From contig DDEU01000035.1 in NCBI GenBank assembly GCA_002336815.1, positions 14,732 through 77,901 of the forward strand: a DNA stretch of 63,170 nt, read 5' to 3'. This stretch comes from Chitinophagaceae bacterium UBA1946. Lineage in GTDB: Bacteria > Bacteroidota > Bacteroidia > Chitinophagales > Chitinophagaceae. A program made the position numbers and the translations under genes. Positions 17,869 to 27,123 of the stretch are shown piece after piece; position 1 is the first letter of the stretch; every line of letters begins with the position of its first letter. The notes under the pieces are model-generated. The model saw only the letters and a list, made by a program, of their open reading frames with translations, was not told the DNA's origin and made no database searches.

Positions 17869-18246
17869 AAATTTGATATTGCTGCAATGATAGTTCGTTT
17901 AAAAAACAATGCCCTCATCAGCAGCAACTATTTGTTTGGTTAAGTATTGGTTAAGCAGGCAAGCCACTCTAAACCAAACGGCCTCTGGGTTATCATAACC
18001 GGCGACAAACAAAATGTAACAACAGGGGAGTAATAACAAAGGAATGGAGCAATGATTTGGTTTGGGTAGATGGTTCCAGGTAAGTGCAGGGCAGCAATGT
18101 CTTGCTCTTTTTTTCTTTAGGTTAAAAATCGTATCGCTGATGTTCCGGGCATACAGGGATAAAATGATGCTGATCTTTCAAAATCATCGAATAAGTTCTA
18201 TCAATACCTGGTTGCTTGTACTATCATTAATGTGTTTAAAACAGTT

Positions 18247-18254
18247 CATCTTTG
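18247..18254 (+). promoter_or_regulatory. Promoter element of candidate small RNA A
   Basis: CATCTTTG (one mismatch to TAnnTTTG) is directly followed by TATTGTTAA. The same arrangement is found at 21685-21692 in front of candidate RNA B. Confidence 0.45.
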
Positions 18255-18260
18255 TATTGT

Positions 18261-18396
18261 TAAATATCCAATTAGAAAAACCGAACATCCTTACCTCTGA
18301 AACCGATCTGTTACCCCGTTAGAAAACAGGCTCTGAAAGAGCCATCAACTAAACCAATTACAATTTGAAAAACCTTCGTTAGCGGAGGTTTTTTAT
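18261..18396 (+). ncRNA. Candidate small RNA A
   Basis: An ORF-free unit with its own -7 element and a strong terminator (AAAAACCTTCG / CGGAGGTTTTT, 18368-18378 with 18383-18393, loop TTAG, then T-run). It has an internal hairpin GGCTCT-GAA-AGAGCC (18329-18343). The 5' part (ATATCCAATTA) and the terminator resemble those of RNA B at 21699-21858. It ends 116 bp before the next gene, so a terminated leader of that gene is the alternative. The predicted transcript is about 136 nt; no known RNA family was recognised. Confidence 0.5.
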
Positions 18397-18511
18397 TTTT
18401 CAGCATCGGTCATTTTTTTAGCAGAATTCGTTCATTTTAAAAAAAGAATAAGCAAGGCAAGGCAACCTTTCCGCTTAAAATAGCTATATTACTGTTATAA
18501 TAATATTCCAG

Positions 18512-20470
18512 GTGCTGTTTAACTGCAAACCTCATATCACTATTCAGTGTACTCTCCCGGTGCAGTTATATTTTTGCCTTATCGGTACCCTGCTTTTCTT
18601 TTCAGCCAGTGCACAAAATTGTCCTCCCAATATAGATTTTGAAAACGGCACTTTCAGCGGCTGGACCTGTTATACCGGCGTTACCCAGGCAGTAGATACA
18701 CAAAATGTGATTTCATTTGATTATTCCGGCGGCCCTGTTTATAACCGGCACACCATGTATAGTGCCAGTTCCAACCTGGTAGATGAATATGGTGGTTTCC
18801 CGGTAAGTTGTCCCAATGGCAGCGGGCATTCCGTTAAGTTGGGAAGTACGCAGGCAGGGGGGCAGGCTGAAGGAATCTCTTATGAATTTACCATTCCGCC
18901 CAACAACAATTCTTATTCGCTTACGTACTATTACGCCGTCGTATTCCAGGCACCGCATCACCGGCCCAATGAACAACCACGAATGGAAACAGAGGTTACC
19001 AACCTTACCGATAACCAGGTGATCAGTTGTGCTTCTTTTAGTTTTATCGCCGTGGGTAGCTCTATACCAGGTTTTGAGATTTCCAATTTTTCTGATACCA
19101 TCGATGTATTGTATAAGAAGTGGTCGGCCGTATCAGTGGATCTTTCCGGGAATGCCGGCAAAAGGATACGGCTTTTTTTCAAAACGGCTGACTGTACCTT
19201 CCGGCGTCATTTTGGTTATGCGTACATAGATGTAAACTCCGATTGCAGCACCAGTTTTTCCGGAGCCACTTACTGCCCGGATGATACCGTTGTACACATT
19301 GTAGCACCTTATGGATATGAACATTATAGCTGGTACGACAGCAGCCTCTCCCGGTTGATCAGCACACAGCAAACACTCGTGGCACCACCGCCACCATCGG
19401 GTACCCTGCTGGCGGTAAAACTCGAGCCTTACGAAGGATATGGATGCCCGAAAACCCTCTTCAGCCGGGTGTCTGATTCGCTTACCGTACTTGCCAACGC
19501 CGGCAAAAATGGTCTGGCCTGCCGGGGCGATACACTACAACTTGGGGAAAATCCAAAGCAGGGATTGGTGTACCTGTGGTCGCCGGCTGCAGGGCTCAGC
19601 GATCCACATATCGCCAACCCTTTTGTTGAACAGGGCGTGAATGAAAAATACACTGTCACTGTTACGAACAGCGGGGGTGGATGCCGGAGTACAGATTCCG
19701 TGCAGGTAACTTCTTCGCTCATCAACAACCTGCTGCAGTTAAAGGGTAAAGACGCATTTTGTTTTGGTCACGGCGACAGTGCTCTGTTAGCTGTAGCACC
19801 TGAGTTGCGCATCCAGTGGTTTAGAGATGATGTGCTGTTGAATGGCAATACCAACCGAACTTCTATCAGAGTGAACCAATCGGGCAACTATTATGCATTG
19901 CTGACAGATACGTTGGGTTGTTCAACCCCTACACCAAAAAAAATGATCCAGGTAGATCATGACCAGGCAGGTATTCGATATCCATTAAAATATGCGGTGA
20001 AAGACATGCCCCTGCAACTGAATGCAAGGTCCATTGGCGTAAATGCCCTGTGGACACCTGCCGGTAACCTTGATAATGCAGCCAGTTTTGAGCCTGTTTT
20101 TACAGGCGCCAGTGAACAATTATACAAGGTAGTGATCAGCAGCCGGGGTGGTTGTATCACCATCGATACTCAACTGGTTAAAGTGGTGGAGCATGTGGAG
20201 CTTTATGTACCGACTGCTTTTAGTCCTGACCATGATGGAAAAAACGATTACCTGCACCCGATTTTAAGAGGCGTTGCAAGCATCAAAACCTTCAGGATCT
20301 TTAACCGGCAGGGACAGCAGCTTTTTGAAAGCAGCACTGAATTACCCGGATGGGATGGCAGTTTTAAAGGCTGGCCGATGCCATCACAGGCTGTGGTATG
20401 GCTGCTGGATTGTATTGGTCTGGATGGCGTAGAATATATCCGGAAAGGGAGTTCAGTACTGGTGCGATAG
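18512..20470 (+). CDS. Secreted protein with T9SS type B (gliding-type) sorting domain
   Basis: A 652-aa T9SS cargo protein. The assigned start is GTG; the signal peptide is LYFCLIGTLLFFSASAQ, preceded by an unusually long n-region of about 18 residues. Residues 36-250 form a CBM-like beta-sandwich (IDFENGTFSGWTCYTG, YAYIDVNSDC). This is followed by PKD/Ig-like segments with paired Cys (LACRGDTLQLG, DAFCFGHGDSALL). The last 90 residues are the gliding-motility-associated C-terminal domain (VPTAFSPDHDGKNDYLHP, FRIFNRQGQQLFES, GWDGSFKG, RKGSSVLVR). It is likely displayed on the surface; function unknown. Confidence 0.9.
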   Translation: MLFNCKPHITIQCTLPVQLYFCLIGTLLFFSASAQNCPPNIDFENGTFSGWTCYTGVTQAVDTQNVISFDYSGGPVYNRHTMYSASSNLVDEYGGFPVSCPNGSGHSVKLGSTQAGGQAEGISYEFTIPPNNNSYSLTYYYAVVFQAPHHRPNEQPRMETEVTNLTDNQVISCASFSFIAVGSSIPGFEISNFSDTIDVLYKKWSAVSVDLSGNAGKRIRLFFKTADCTFRRHFGYAYIDVNSDCSTSFSGATYCPDDTVVHIVAPYGYEHYSWYDSSLSRLISTQQTLVAPPPPSGTLLAVKLEPYEGYGCPKTLFSRVSDSLTVLANAGKNGLACRGDTLQLGENPKQGLVYLWSPAAGLSDPHIANPFVEQGVNEKYTVTVTNSGGGCRSTDSVQVTSSLINNLLQLKGKDAFCFGHGDSALLAVAPELRIQWFRDDVLLNGNTNRTSIRVNQSGNYYALLTDTLGCSTPTPKKMIQVDHDQAGIRYPLKYAVKDMPLQLNARSIGVNALWTPAGNLDNAASFEPVFTGASEQLYKVVISSRGGCITIDTQLVKVVEHVELYVPTAFSPDHDGKNDYLHPILRGVASIKTFRIFNRQGQQLFESSTELPGWDGSFKGWPMPSQAVVWLLDCIGLDGVEYIRKGSSVLVR

Positions 20471-20600
20471 TTCCTGTCATCATGTATTGATGGTGGCCAT
20501 GAGTTTGCAGGAATATTAAGTTGATGCAAGCAGATTAACCGAACGATCAATTAATTGTCGAACCCTTAGAGAAATAATTAATCGCTGAAACGACTGTAAT

Positions 20601-21383
20601 TTATTGATAAAAGTATTCAGCGCTTACCGTATTGTTCAAGCCCAACTTACCAGTATGCAACAGGTCATTGCTGTAGTATTCGTAAGCAATGTGCCAATTG
20701 GTATCCACCACACCGTTTACAAAAGTCTTTACCGGGTTGTTTTTTGAAAGATATACATAATCGCCTCCGGAGGCACCGTTGGCAATAAAAAATGTTAACC
20801 CGGATTGATAATAAGGATTTCTTTTGGTATCGTATTCGTAAGTGATCCTTCCGTCAGACACAAAGGGATCAGTACCGGTTCTGCGGTATTGCGTTTGTGC
20901 CACTACGTTATTATTGGCATCGTACTCGTATACTCTGTAAGAAGAAACATTGCCAAAAGAATTGACAGTTTCATCTTTTATAAGACGGCCGTTGGTATCG
21001 TAGCTGTACAGGGCATCATCCATCATCAGGCTGGGTAAAATGGCAACGCCTGTAGATTTCACGATTCTTCCGTTGCCATCATATTCAAAATCATTTCTGA
21101 ATATATCACCAGCAGTATTGTTCTTTTGCAGGCAGGAGATCATTTGCCCGGATGCATTATAGGTAAACACCTGCGTGGCAGAATCTCCGGTACCTGACAA
21201 ATGAATTACCTGGCTCACTTTTCCCTGGCTATTGTACAGGTACTGTATGGTACCCGAGGCCTGGCCTGAGAACATGATTTTACTTAGTTTCTCTCCATTG
21301 GCATCCGGAAGGCCGGGTTCCTTTTTACAGGAAAATACAAGGGTGAGTAGTAACAAATACATCAGGGAGATTGAGAGGCGCAT
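20601..21383 (-). CDS. Lipoprotein with YD/RHS-like repeats
   Basis: A 260-aa lipoprotein with lipobox Cys19 (LLTLVFSCKKE). It contains at least six short beta-hairpin repeats of the YD type, such as IQYLYNSQGKVSQV, FTYNASGQMISC, FEYDGNGRIVKST, YSYDTNGRLIKDE and YEYDANNNVVAQTQY. These repeats form RHS-like or DUF4595-like beta-sheets in Bacteroidota lipoproteins. It is probably anchored to the outer membrane; function unknown. It is convergent with the T9SS type B gene. Confidence 0.87.
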   Translation of the reverse strand: MRLSISLMYLLLLTLVFSCKKEPGLPDANGEKLSKIMFSGQASGTIQYLYNSQGKVSQVIHLSGTGDSATQVFTYNASGQMISCLQKNNTAGDIFRNDFEYDGNGRIVKSTGVAILPSLMMDDALYSYDTNGRLIKDETVNSFGNVSSYRVYEYDANNNVVAQTQYRRTGTDPFVSDGRITYEYDTKRNPYYQSGLTFFIANGASGGDYVYLSKNNPVKTFVNGVVDTNWHIAYEYYSNDLLHTGKLGLNNTVSAEYFYQ

Positions 21384-21684
21384 AATCTTTAAATTTTACG
21401 TATTAATGAAGCATCATTGGCGATTACTGAATATAAATCCCGGCTCAAAGACAGGCTTAGCAGCATACTGTAAACGGAGAGTGCTTATGTAGTCAGGAAT
21501 CTTTTTTTGATGCTGTAACAAAGACCGTCATAGGAAAGAAAATGCCGCAAACAATACGCTGATAGCGTTTTCACAGGCAATAAAGCCTTAACATCAATCA
21601 ACAGTATAGTAAACGCCGGTAATGTAGTAATTGCTCTACAGCAGGTTCATGCATACTGCTAATAAAAAGCTTTTCTGCCGGCCG

Positions 21685-21692
21685 TACATTTG
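21685..21692 (+). promoter_or_regulatory. Promoter element of candidate small RNA B
   Basis: TACATTTG, an exact TAnnTTTG match, is directly followed by TATTGTTAA as in RNA A. There is no plus-strand gene downstream. Confidence 0.55.
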
Positions 21693-21698
21693 TATTGT

Positions 21699-21858
21699 TA
21701 ATGAGTTAAACATCCAATTATCCAAATGAATCCTTCGAAACCAACAATGTTTGATTTCTGAAAAAGATCCGGTACCTGTGAAAAAACCGGTGGTAATTTT
21801 ACCACCATTTAAAACCATTTTTGATTATGAAAAACCTTCAGGGATGAAGGTTTTTTAT
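21699..21858 (+). ncRNA. Candidate small RNA B
   Basis: An orphan transcription unit on the plus strand, facing a minus-strand gene that ends at 21911. It has an exact -7 element and the CATCCAATTA block shared with RNA A. An intrinsic terminator AAAAACCTTC / GAAGGTTTTT (21830-21839 with 21846-21855) is followed by T. Internal palindromes CCGGT/ACCGG (21769-21790) and GGTGGTAA/TTACCACC (21789-21806) overlap by 2 nt and would compete. Predicted length is about 160 nt. No ORF; no known RNA family recognised. Confidence 0.58.
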
Positions 21859-21910
21859 TTATGTCTATGCCAGGAATGATGCTGCATTTTTCCCGGAAGA
21901 GAGCGGGGAC

Positions 21911-22288
21911 TTAACTGTAAAAATCGATCAGTAAACCAAAATAGTTTTCGTCCCAACCTGCAGTAATATCGTCGTAAGCTTCGTCAGGAATATTGCTGTG
22001 TAAAAGTTCAGCAGAGGTACCCTGTTTATGCGGATGCAATTTGATGGTAACGATCGAAGGGGTATCCTGTGTGTCAAAATACCATTGCTGCACTATTTTT
22101 TTCCCTTCTTCAAATTCTAAATTCCTGCCCGTGATGCTGCCTTCCCACAGGGAGAATTCAGTTCCGGGTTCTGTGCTCATTTCGGCCGCTTCACCGGTCC
22201 ACAACTGCAGCGTGCCCGGCAGGGTAAGTGCCCTGTACACTTCAATTGGTTCAGCCGGAATGATGTAGTATTTTTTAAAATCTTTCAT
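21911..22288 (-). CDS. SRPBCC/AHSA1-like (START superfamily) protein
   Basis: A 125-aa single-domain protein of the Aha1/SRPBCC helix-grip fold. It opens KKYYIIPAEPIEVYRALTLPGTLQLWTGEAAEM and continues LWEGSITGRNLEFEEGKKIVQQWYF, with WDENYFGLLIDFY at the end, all typical of the family. Members bind small hydrophobic ligands in the cytoplasm; the ligand is unknown. It stands alone, facing candidate RNA B 52 bp away. Confidence 0.85.
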   Translation of the reverse strand: MKDFKKYYIIPAEPIEVYRALTLPGTLQLWTGEAAEMSTEPGTEFSLWEGSITGRNLEFEEGKKIVQQWYFDTQDTPSIVTIKLHPHKQGTSAELLHSNIPDEAYDDITAGWDENYFGLLIDFYS

Positions 22289-22709
22289 CGATATGTTTTG
22301 GCCCTAAAGGTAAGGGCTTCGGTAAAATCCCGTGATAATTTCATTCAAAATGTCTTCCTGCAATCAAGCATGAACAATTGTTTTAGTGATATTTTCATTA
22401 CAGCAGGCACCCTATTATCGAAGGGAACAGCACCGCCATTTGTAGCATTGCCAGGCCAAACAAAGCCTCGGGATAATATATCTGTTCTCACTTCTTTCAT
22501 ATTTTGACCTACTAAAAGATCATACGGAAACATACTGGCATCATTTTTAAATTACTATTATTGATTGTGATACGATTGGAACGGTAAAACCAGTACAGGC
22601 TGATAATTGAAAAGAGTTAAGACTCTTTTTCATTGCTCCTGCTGTTGATTCATTTCCCCAATTGTGTTGCTTTTGCCTCAAAACATTTATCATAGCAAAA
22701 AAACAATTC
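22289..22709. other. 421-bp stretch without a recognised gene
   Basis: Small open frames on both strands exist but none has a credible start context or family resemblance. No hairpin terminator, repeat or clear promoter was seen. Confidence 0.4.
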
Positions 22710-22922
22710 ATGAAACCAGTTGGCATCATCCTCATCGTTGCAGGTATTTTAATGTTCGTGTTTGGAAAGATCAGTTTCACAAAAAAAGAAAAAGTAGTTG
22801 ATATTGGCCCGGTCGAGATCAATAAAAATGAAAAGAAGACCATCGACTGGCCCAATTATGCAGGTGGCATTGCAGTACTGGCTGGTGCTGTGTTGCTGTT
22901 TACCGACAGGAAAAAAACTTAA
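22710..22922 (+). CDS. Small two-pass membrane protein
   Basis: A 70-aa protein: MKPVGIILIVAGILMFVFG forms the first membrane span and YAGGIAVLAGAVLLFT the second. The loop between them is charged (SFTKKEKVVDIGPVEINKNEKKTIDWP), and the C-terminus is basic (DRKKT). Many Bacteroidota carry similar short DUF3185-like or unnamed proteins; I cannot assign it firmly. Start 22710 begins at the first span rather than the upstream MCCFC frame. It is 30 bp before the acidic protein gene and may be co-transcribed with it. Confidence 0.7.
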   Translation: MKPVGIILIVAGILMFVFGKISFTKKEKVVDIGPVEINKNEKKTIDWPNYAGGIAVLAGAVLLFTDRKKT

Positions 22923-22952
22923 ATCAATTTACTCACATATAAAACTACGTGT

Positions 22953-23270
22953 ATGAAAAGCAACAGTCCGAATACATCCGAAGATATCAAGCCCGACCTG
23001 AAACATGATTCCATGGAATTTTCGGCAGCAACTGACGGCGATGACCTGCTGGATACAGATGACAACAGCTATGAAGAAGAAGGCATCACAGCAGAAGAAC
23101 TGGACATACTGGATGATTCTACCTTAGAAGAAACTGCTGAAGCGCTGAACAGCGCAGAAATTGACCGGGAAGCGGATGAAGATAATTTGCCGGAAGAAGA
23201 CTGGCTGGATGATCTGCCCGATAATAAAGCAGCAGAGGAGGATACTCAGCGTAAACACCCCCGGAAATAA
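22953..23270 (+). CDS. Small highly acidic protein
   Basis: A 105-aa protein dominated by Asp and Glu, with strings such as DGDDLLDTDDNSYEEEGITAEELDILDD, ending in a short basic tail (QRKHPRK). No signal peptide or membrane segment; probably largely disordered and cytoplasmic. No family was recognised. The gene lies 30 bp after the two-pass membrane protein on the same strand. Confidence 0.65.
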   Translation: MKSNSPNTSEDIKPDLKHDSMEFSAATDGDDLLDTDDNSYEEEGITAEELDILDDSTLEETAEALNSAEIDREADEDNLPEEDWLDDLPDNKAAEEDTQRKHPRK

Positions 23271-23323
23271 CCAGGTGACGGTTTCAGCCACAATGCGTAT
23301 ATTTAATACAGCATCTGCCTATT

Positions 23324-24661
23324 ATGAAAAAACGATTGTATCTGCCTGCTCTGTTAGTCACTTTAATAATGATGTCATTTTCCTGCCAGCGGGAATTGTT
23401 TTTTGATGTGCTTCCGTCGCAGGGTTCGCTCAAAGACAGTGTTGGTAATTGTTTGCCGAAAACCATCGCAGGTACATATTCGGCCGCTACTCCAACTACA
23501 GACAGTAATTTCATCAAAGTGGCTATCGCAGTAACGAGGGCAGGCGCCTACACGATCAGTACAGATACCGTGAATGGTTATTGGTTCCTGGCTACGGGCA
23601 GTTTTGCCGATACAGGTTTACAGGAAGTAAAATTGCAGGCAAAAGGAACACCTGCCTCCGAGGGATTGAATGTTTTTACCGCCAGCTACAATGGTACCAG
23701 TTGCTTAATATCCATCACCGTATCGTCCGACCAGGGCGGCATTGCACAATTCACTTTACAGGGAGCGCCGGATACCTGTGCACCTTTCACTATCAGGGGC
23801 AGTTACATAAAAGACTATTCAATGAACGGGCTCAATACAGTAACCGTGTCCGTCAATGCAAGTGTTGGTGGTACATACAGCATCAGCACCAATGAAGTAA
23901 ATGGCTATAAATTCTTTTCCAACGGAACAATCGCTGCAGGCGTACAGGATGTAATTCTTCAAAGCATCGGCACGCCATTGAACGCAGGTACTGATGTATT
24001 CACCGTTACCGCCGGCAATTCTGCCTGCAGTTTTTCCATCTCCGTTACAGAGCCGGTGATTGTAACCGGCACCGATTATTTTCCGCTTACTACCAATAGC
24101 TACTGGACATACGACGACAAGATGATCCAGGGCGATACCATAAAGCGTGTGATCAGCGATTCGATACTAACTAACGGTAACCTGTACCATATCATGCATG
24201 AAACGGATAATTATAACCAGGACATTGCTTCGGCCTACCGGAAAACAGGCAATGAATATTTCCAGTATGGGCCGGTGGATACCCTGACAGCATCAATGAA
24301 ATACGTTCCGGGAGTGTTGGGAGATATTAAATTCCTGAAGCAGAATCTCATATCCGGCGACACCTGGACTTCTGCTGAATACACCGGCACGTTATTTTCC
24401 GGTCAGCCTGTTTGGCTGCAGTACAATTTTATTTGTGCAGAATCGAATACTGCCATCACGGTAGGCAATCATTCTTTTATAAATGTTTATCACATAGTGG
24501 TGCTGCCCCAGGTGAGATCTTCAACATTGAATCCGTATAATTCAACTTCAGAGGAAATTGATCTTTATTATGCCAGGGGCGTGGGACTGGTGTACCTGAA
24601 ATATGTGAGGGATAACTTCACAAAAAGAGAACTGGCCCTGCGATACTGGCAGGTGTATTAG
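23324..24661 (+). CDS. Lipoprotein with two internal beta-domain repeats
   Basis: A 445-aa lipoprotein with lipobox Cys21 (IMMSFSCQRE). Residues about 43-135 and 150-242 are homologous to each other. Both run CxPxTIxGxY, then an xTxSxxVNGYxFxxxGxxxxxGxQxVxLQxxGTPxxxGxxVFTxxxxxxxCxxSIxV pattern. The last 200 residues (DYFPLTTNSYWTYDDKM, DLYYARGVGLVYLKYV) form a separate domain seen in other Bacteroidota lipoproteins of unknown role. It is probably on the outer membrane. Confidence 0.85.
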   Translation: MKKRLYLPALLVTLIMMSFSCQRELFFDVLPSQGSLKDSVGNCLPKTIAGTYSAATPTTDSNFIKVAIAVTRAGAYTISTDTVNGYWFLATGSFADTGLQEVKLQAKGTPASEGLNVFTASYNGTSCLISITVSSDQGGIAQFTLQGAPDTCAPFTIRGSYIKDYSMNGLNTVTVSVNASVGGTYSISTNEVNGYKFFSNGTIAAGVQDVILQSIGTPLNAGTDVFTVTAGNSACSFSISVTEPVIVTGTDYFPLTTNSYWTYDDKMIQGDTIKRVISDSILTNGNLYHIMHETDNYNQDIASAYRKTGNEYFQYGPVDTLTASMKYVPGVLGDIKFLKQNLISGDTWTSAEYTGTLFSGQPVWLQYNFICAESNTAITVGNHSFINVYHIVVLPQVRSSTLNPYNSTSEEIDLYYARGVGLVYLKYVRDNFTKRELALRYWQVY

Positions 24662-24742
24662 CAGTACTCCGCGGCATAATTCCCGGGAAATACTACCCCA
24701 AACAAACAGTTCATATACTTCGGTACCAGCCGTTCCATTTTG

Positions 24743-24750
24743 TAGCTTTG
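24743..24750 (+). promoter_or_regulatory. Bacteroidota -7 promoter element
   Basis: TAGCTTTG, an exact TAnnTTTG match, 35 bp before the glycosidase gene start at 24786. Confidence 0.5.
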
Positions 24751-24785
24751 TCCATACCATTTTATTCAGCGGTAAAAAATATCAC

Positions 24786-27071
24786 ATGCATCAAGGCCGT
24801 TTTTTAATATCCCTTTTTTTGCTGCTGCTTTCGGGCGGTAGTTCCGCACAAAAAAACAACCAGTACTTTGTTCCCTCTTACAAAGGAGTCTTTACTGCTC
24901 CTGCAAAATTGATCCCTACGGCCTTTACGCCGGATGCACCCATAGCAGGCAATGGAGATGTGGGAATAGTATTGGGCGGTACAGCAGACAAGCTTTGTAT
25001 CTACATCAACAAGAGTGATTGCTGGAAAGCAATGCCCGGTTACCCGGATGGTGGCTTTTGTTTGCCCGGCGGATTGAACATCAACATACCAGCATTGCAG
25101 GGCGCATCTTTTTATGCTGAACAGGTGTTGGCCAATGGTACCATCAACGCCTTATTTAAAAAAGATGGGATCACCTGCTCCTTAAAGATCGTTGTTCCTG
25201 CTACCAGTAACCAGCTCATCATTGAACTTTCCTCCACCGGCAAACCATTAAAGGCTGCAATGGCCGTATGGGCGCAAAAGGGTTTTGATTCAAGAAATGA
25301 GAACGGCAGTAAGAATGGAGTATTTTACGCAACACGGCATTTCGATGCACCGCAGCTTGACTGGCCTTCGCATGTATCCATCGCCGTTAGTGCGGCCGGG
25401 ATCGGTAAAGACAGTTTTATAATCAACCCTTTAAAAAAGCTGACCCTGGTAGCAGGTATCTGCAGCAATTTTGAAAACAGCAACTACCTCGCTGCCGCCA
25501 TCAATCTTGCCGGCAACGCTACTGTAAAATCAATTGAAGCTCTCAAAAAAAGCAATGACCACTGGTGGCAGCAGTTCTGGTCGAAATCACAGATCAGCAT
25601 CGGCGATACCATGCTGGAAAAATATTATTACGGCTCACAATACCTGCTTGCCTGCTGCAGCCGGAACAAGAATTTTGCACCGGGCCTCTGCGGCAATTCC
25701 ATTACGGCAGATGCACTATCGGCCTGGCAGGGAGATTATCATACCAACTATAATTTTGAAGCACCCTGGTGGGGTTGTTATTCATCCAATCACATCGAAT
25801 TGACTGAGCCTTACGATCAACCCATTCTTGAGTACATGCCCAAAGGAAAAAGCAATGCAAAAAAATTATTGCACTGCGATGGTGTGTATTACCCGGTAGG
25901 CCTTGGGCCAAAAGGATTTTCAACCACGATGTACCCGCTCACAGAACAAAAAATGATGAAGAGCTACGGCATCAAAGATGTGGGGCTTGAAGGCGGAGAG
26001 ATGTTCTGCGGCCAAAGAAGCAATGCGGTATTTCTTACCTGTAACATGTTCCAGCGCTTTTATCATACTTACGACAAAGCCTATGCGATAAAAGTATATC
26101 CCTTTATCAAAGCCGTGGCCGATTTTTGGAGCGACTATTTAAAATTCGAGAACGGTCAATACAATAGTTACAATGATAATTTTTGGGAAGTAGGCCCATG
26201 GACGGAAAACTGGCGGGCCGATATGAAGGCAGGTGATACCAACAACACCGCAACCCTGGGCTTGCTGAAAATGTTTTACAAAGGCATTATTGAGATGAGT
26301 GCTTTTTTAAAAACCGACCAGGACAAAGTAGCGCAATGGCAATACATCAGCGATCATTTATACCCGCTGCCACAGGTAAAACGAAATGGCGTCACCCGCC
26401 TCAAAGCAACGGAAAGAGGCAGCAGCAGCGGAAGCAGAACAGCTCCGGGTTTTGGAAGATTGATGGCCTACACCTGGGTATTTCCTGCAGGGCTGGCCGG
26501 TGTACGTACAGATCCTGCTTTTACTGAGTTATTGAGAAAAGAAGTTGGCCGCTGGGATACCGACCCGGGCGGAGACCCTGCATGGGACAATATGGGCAAC
26601 GGGTTTGAAACCTATTTTACAACCGCTGTGAGGGTAGGTTATGACCCGGAGTTGATCATAAAAAAATTAAAGCAACGATTCGCCAAAAAAGCGATGGCCA
26701 ATTTATGGATACCACAATCCGGCGGACTAACAGAAACGCTTAGTGCGGTACCTTCCTGCATCAACGAGATGTTATTGCAGGGATACGAAGGCATGATAAG
26801 GGTATTTCCAGCATGGCCCTCCGAAAGAGATGCCAGCTTTCAAACACTGAGAACCTTTGGCGCCTTCATTGTATCGGCAGAAAAAAAGGATGGCCTTGTC
26901 CGTTATATAAAAATATTGAGTGAAAAAGGAAGACCATGTGTAGTTGAAAACCCCTGGAACAAACCTATGCAGATCAGCAGCAATGGAAAAAAGATCAGGC
27001 CGCTGATCAACGGCAGCCTGTATTCGTTTACCACAAAAGCCGGCGCCACTTACTCCATTAAAATGCAATGA
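24786..27071 (+). CDS. GH95-like six-hairpin glycoside hydrolase
   Basis: A 761-aa exported enzyme with a signal peptide ending in GGSSAQ. The N-terminal beta-sandwich (to about residue 260) has the GNGDVGIVLGGTADKLCIYINKSD block. It is followed by an (alpha/alpha)6 barrel containing YYYGSQYLLACCSR, ENGQYNSYNDNFWEVGPW and the INEMLLQGYEGMIRVFPAWP motif near residue 660. These are features of GH95 and related six-hairpin glycosidases, which cleave terminal L-fucose or L-galactose. Exact substrate is uncertain and the sequence is divergent. A symporter gene starts 52 bp downstream, suggesting hydrolysis followed by uptake of the released sugar. Confidence 0.8.
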   Translation: MHQGRFLISLFLLLLSGGSSAQKNNQYFVPSYKGVFTAPAKLIPTAFTPDAPIAGNGDVGIVLGGTADKLCIYINKSDCWKAMPGYPDGGFCLPGGLNINIPALQGASFYAEQVLANGTINALFKKDGITCSLKIVVPATSNQLIIELSSTGKPLKAAMAVWAQKGFDSRNENGSKNGVFYATRHFDAPQLDWPSHVSIAVSAAGIGKDSFIINPLKKLTLVAGICSNFENSNYLAAAINLAGNATVKSIEALKKSNDHWWQQFWSKSQISIGDTMLEKYYYGSQYLLACCSRNKNFAPGLCGNSITADALSAWQGDYHTNYNFEAPWWGCYSSNHIELTEPYDQPILEYMPKGKSNAKKLLHCDGVYYPVGLGPKGFSTTMYPLTEQKMMKSYGIKDVGLEGGEMFCGQRSNAVFLTCNMFQRFYHTYDKAYAIKVYPFIKAVADFWSDYLKFENGQYNSYNDNFWEVGPWTENWRADMKAGDTNNTATLGLLKMFYKGIIEMSAFLKTDQDKVAQWQYISDHLYPLPQVKRNGVTRLKATERGSSSGSRTAPGFGRLMAYTWVFPAGLAGVRTDPAFTELLRKEVGRWDTDPGGDPAWDNMGNGFETYFTTAVRVGYDPELIIKKLKQRFAKKAMANLWIPQSGGLTETLSAVPSCINEMLLQGYEGMIRVFPAWPSERDASFQTLRTFGAFIVSAEKKDGLVRYIKILSEKGRPCVVENPWNKPMQISSNGKKIRPLINGSLYSFTTKAGATYSIKMQ

Positions 27072-27123
27072 TCCGTCGGCGATTGTGAAGAAAAAATGAT
27101 AATTTGGATGCAAAGCCGCCAGC

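Larger units (their letters stand above)
17869..18511. other. 643-bp gene-free stretch
   Basis: Apart from candidate RNA A and its promoter (18247-18396) I see no supported gene here. The 86-codon open frame at 18062-18322 overlaps the RNA promoter and has no family resemblance. Confidence 0.5.
21384..21910. other. 527-bp gene-free stretch holding candidate RNA B
   Basis: No supported ORF. The second half (21685-21860) is the candidate small RNA unit described separately; the first 300 bp shows nothing I can name. Confidence 0.5.

Noticed and set aside
18062..18322. 86-codon plus-strand open frame
   Set aside because: It runs across the promoter of candidate RNA A and has no family resemblance or good start context.
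18261..18396. Considered as 6S RNA or a riboswitch
   Set aside because: The length and hairpins do not give a 6S-like central bubble, and I see no known aptamer motif; it is left as an unknown small RNA candidate.
22345..22533. 62-codon minus-strand open frame in the 421-bp gap
   Set aside because: No family resemblance and no promoter or terminator around it.
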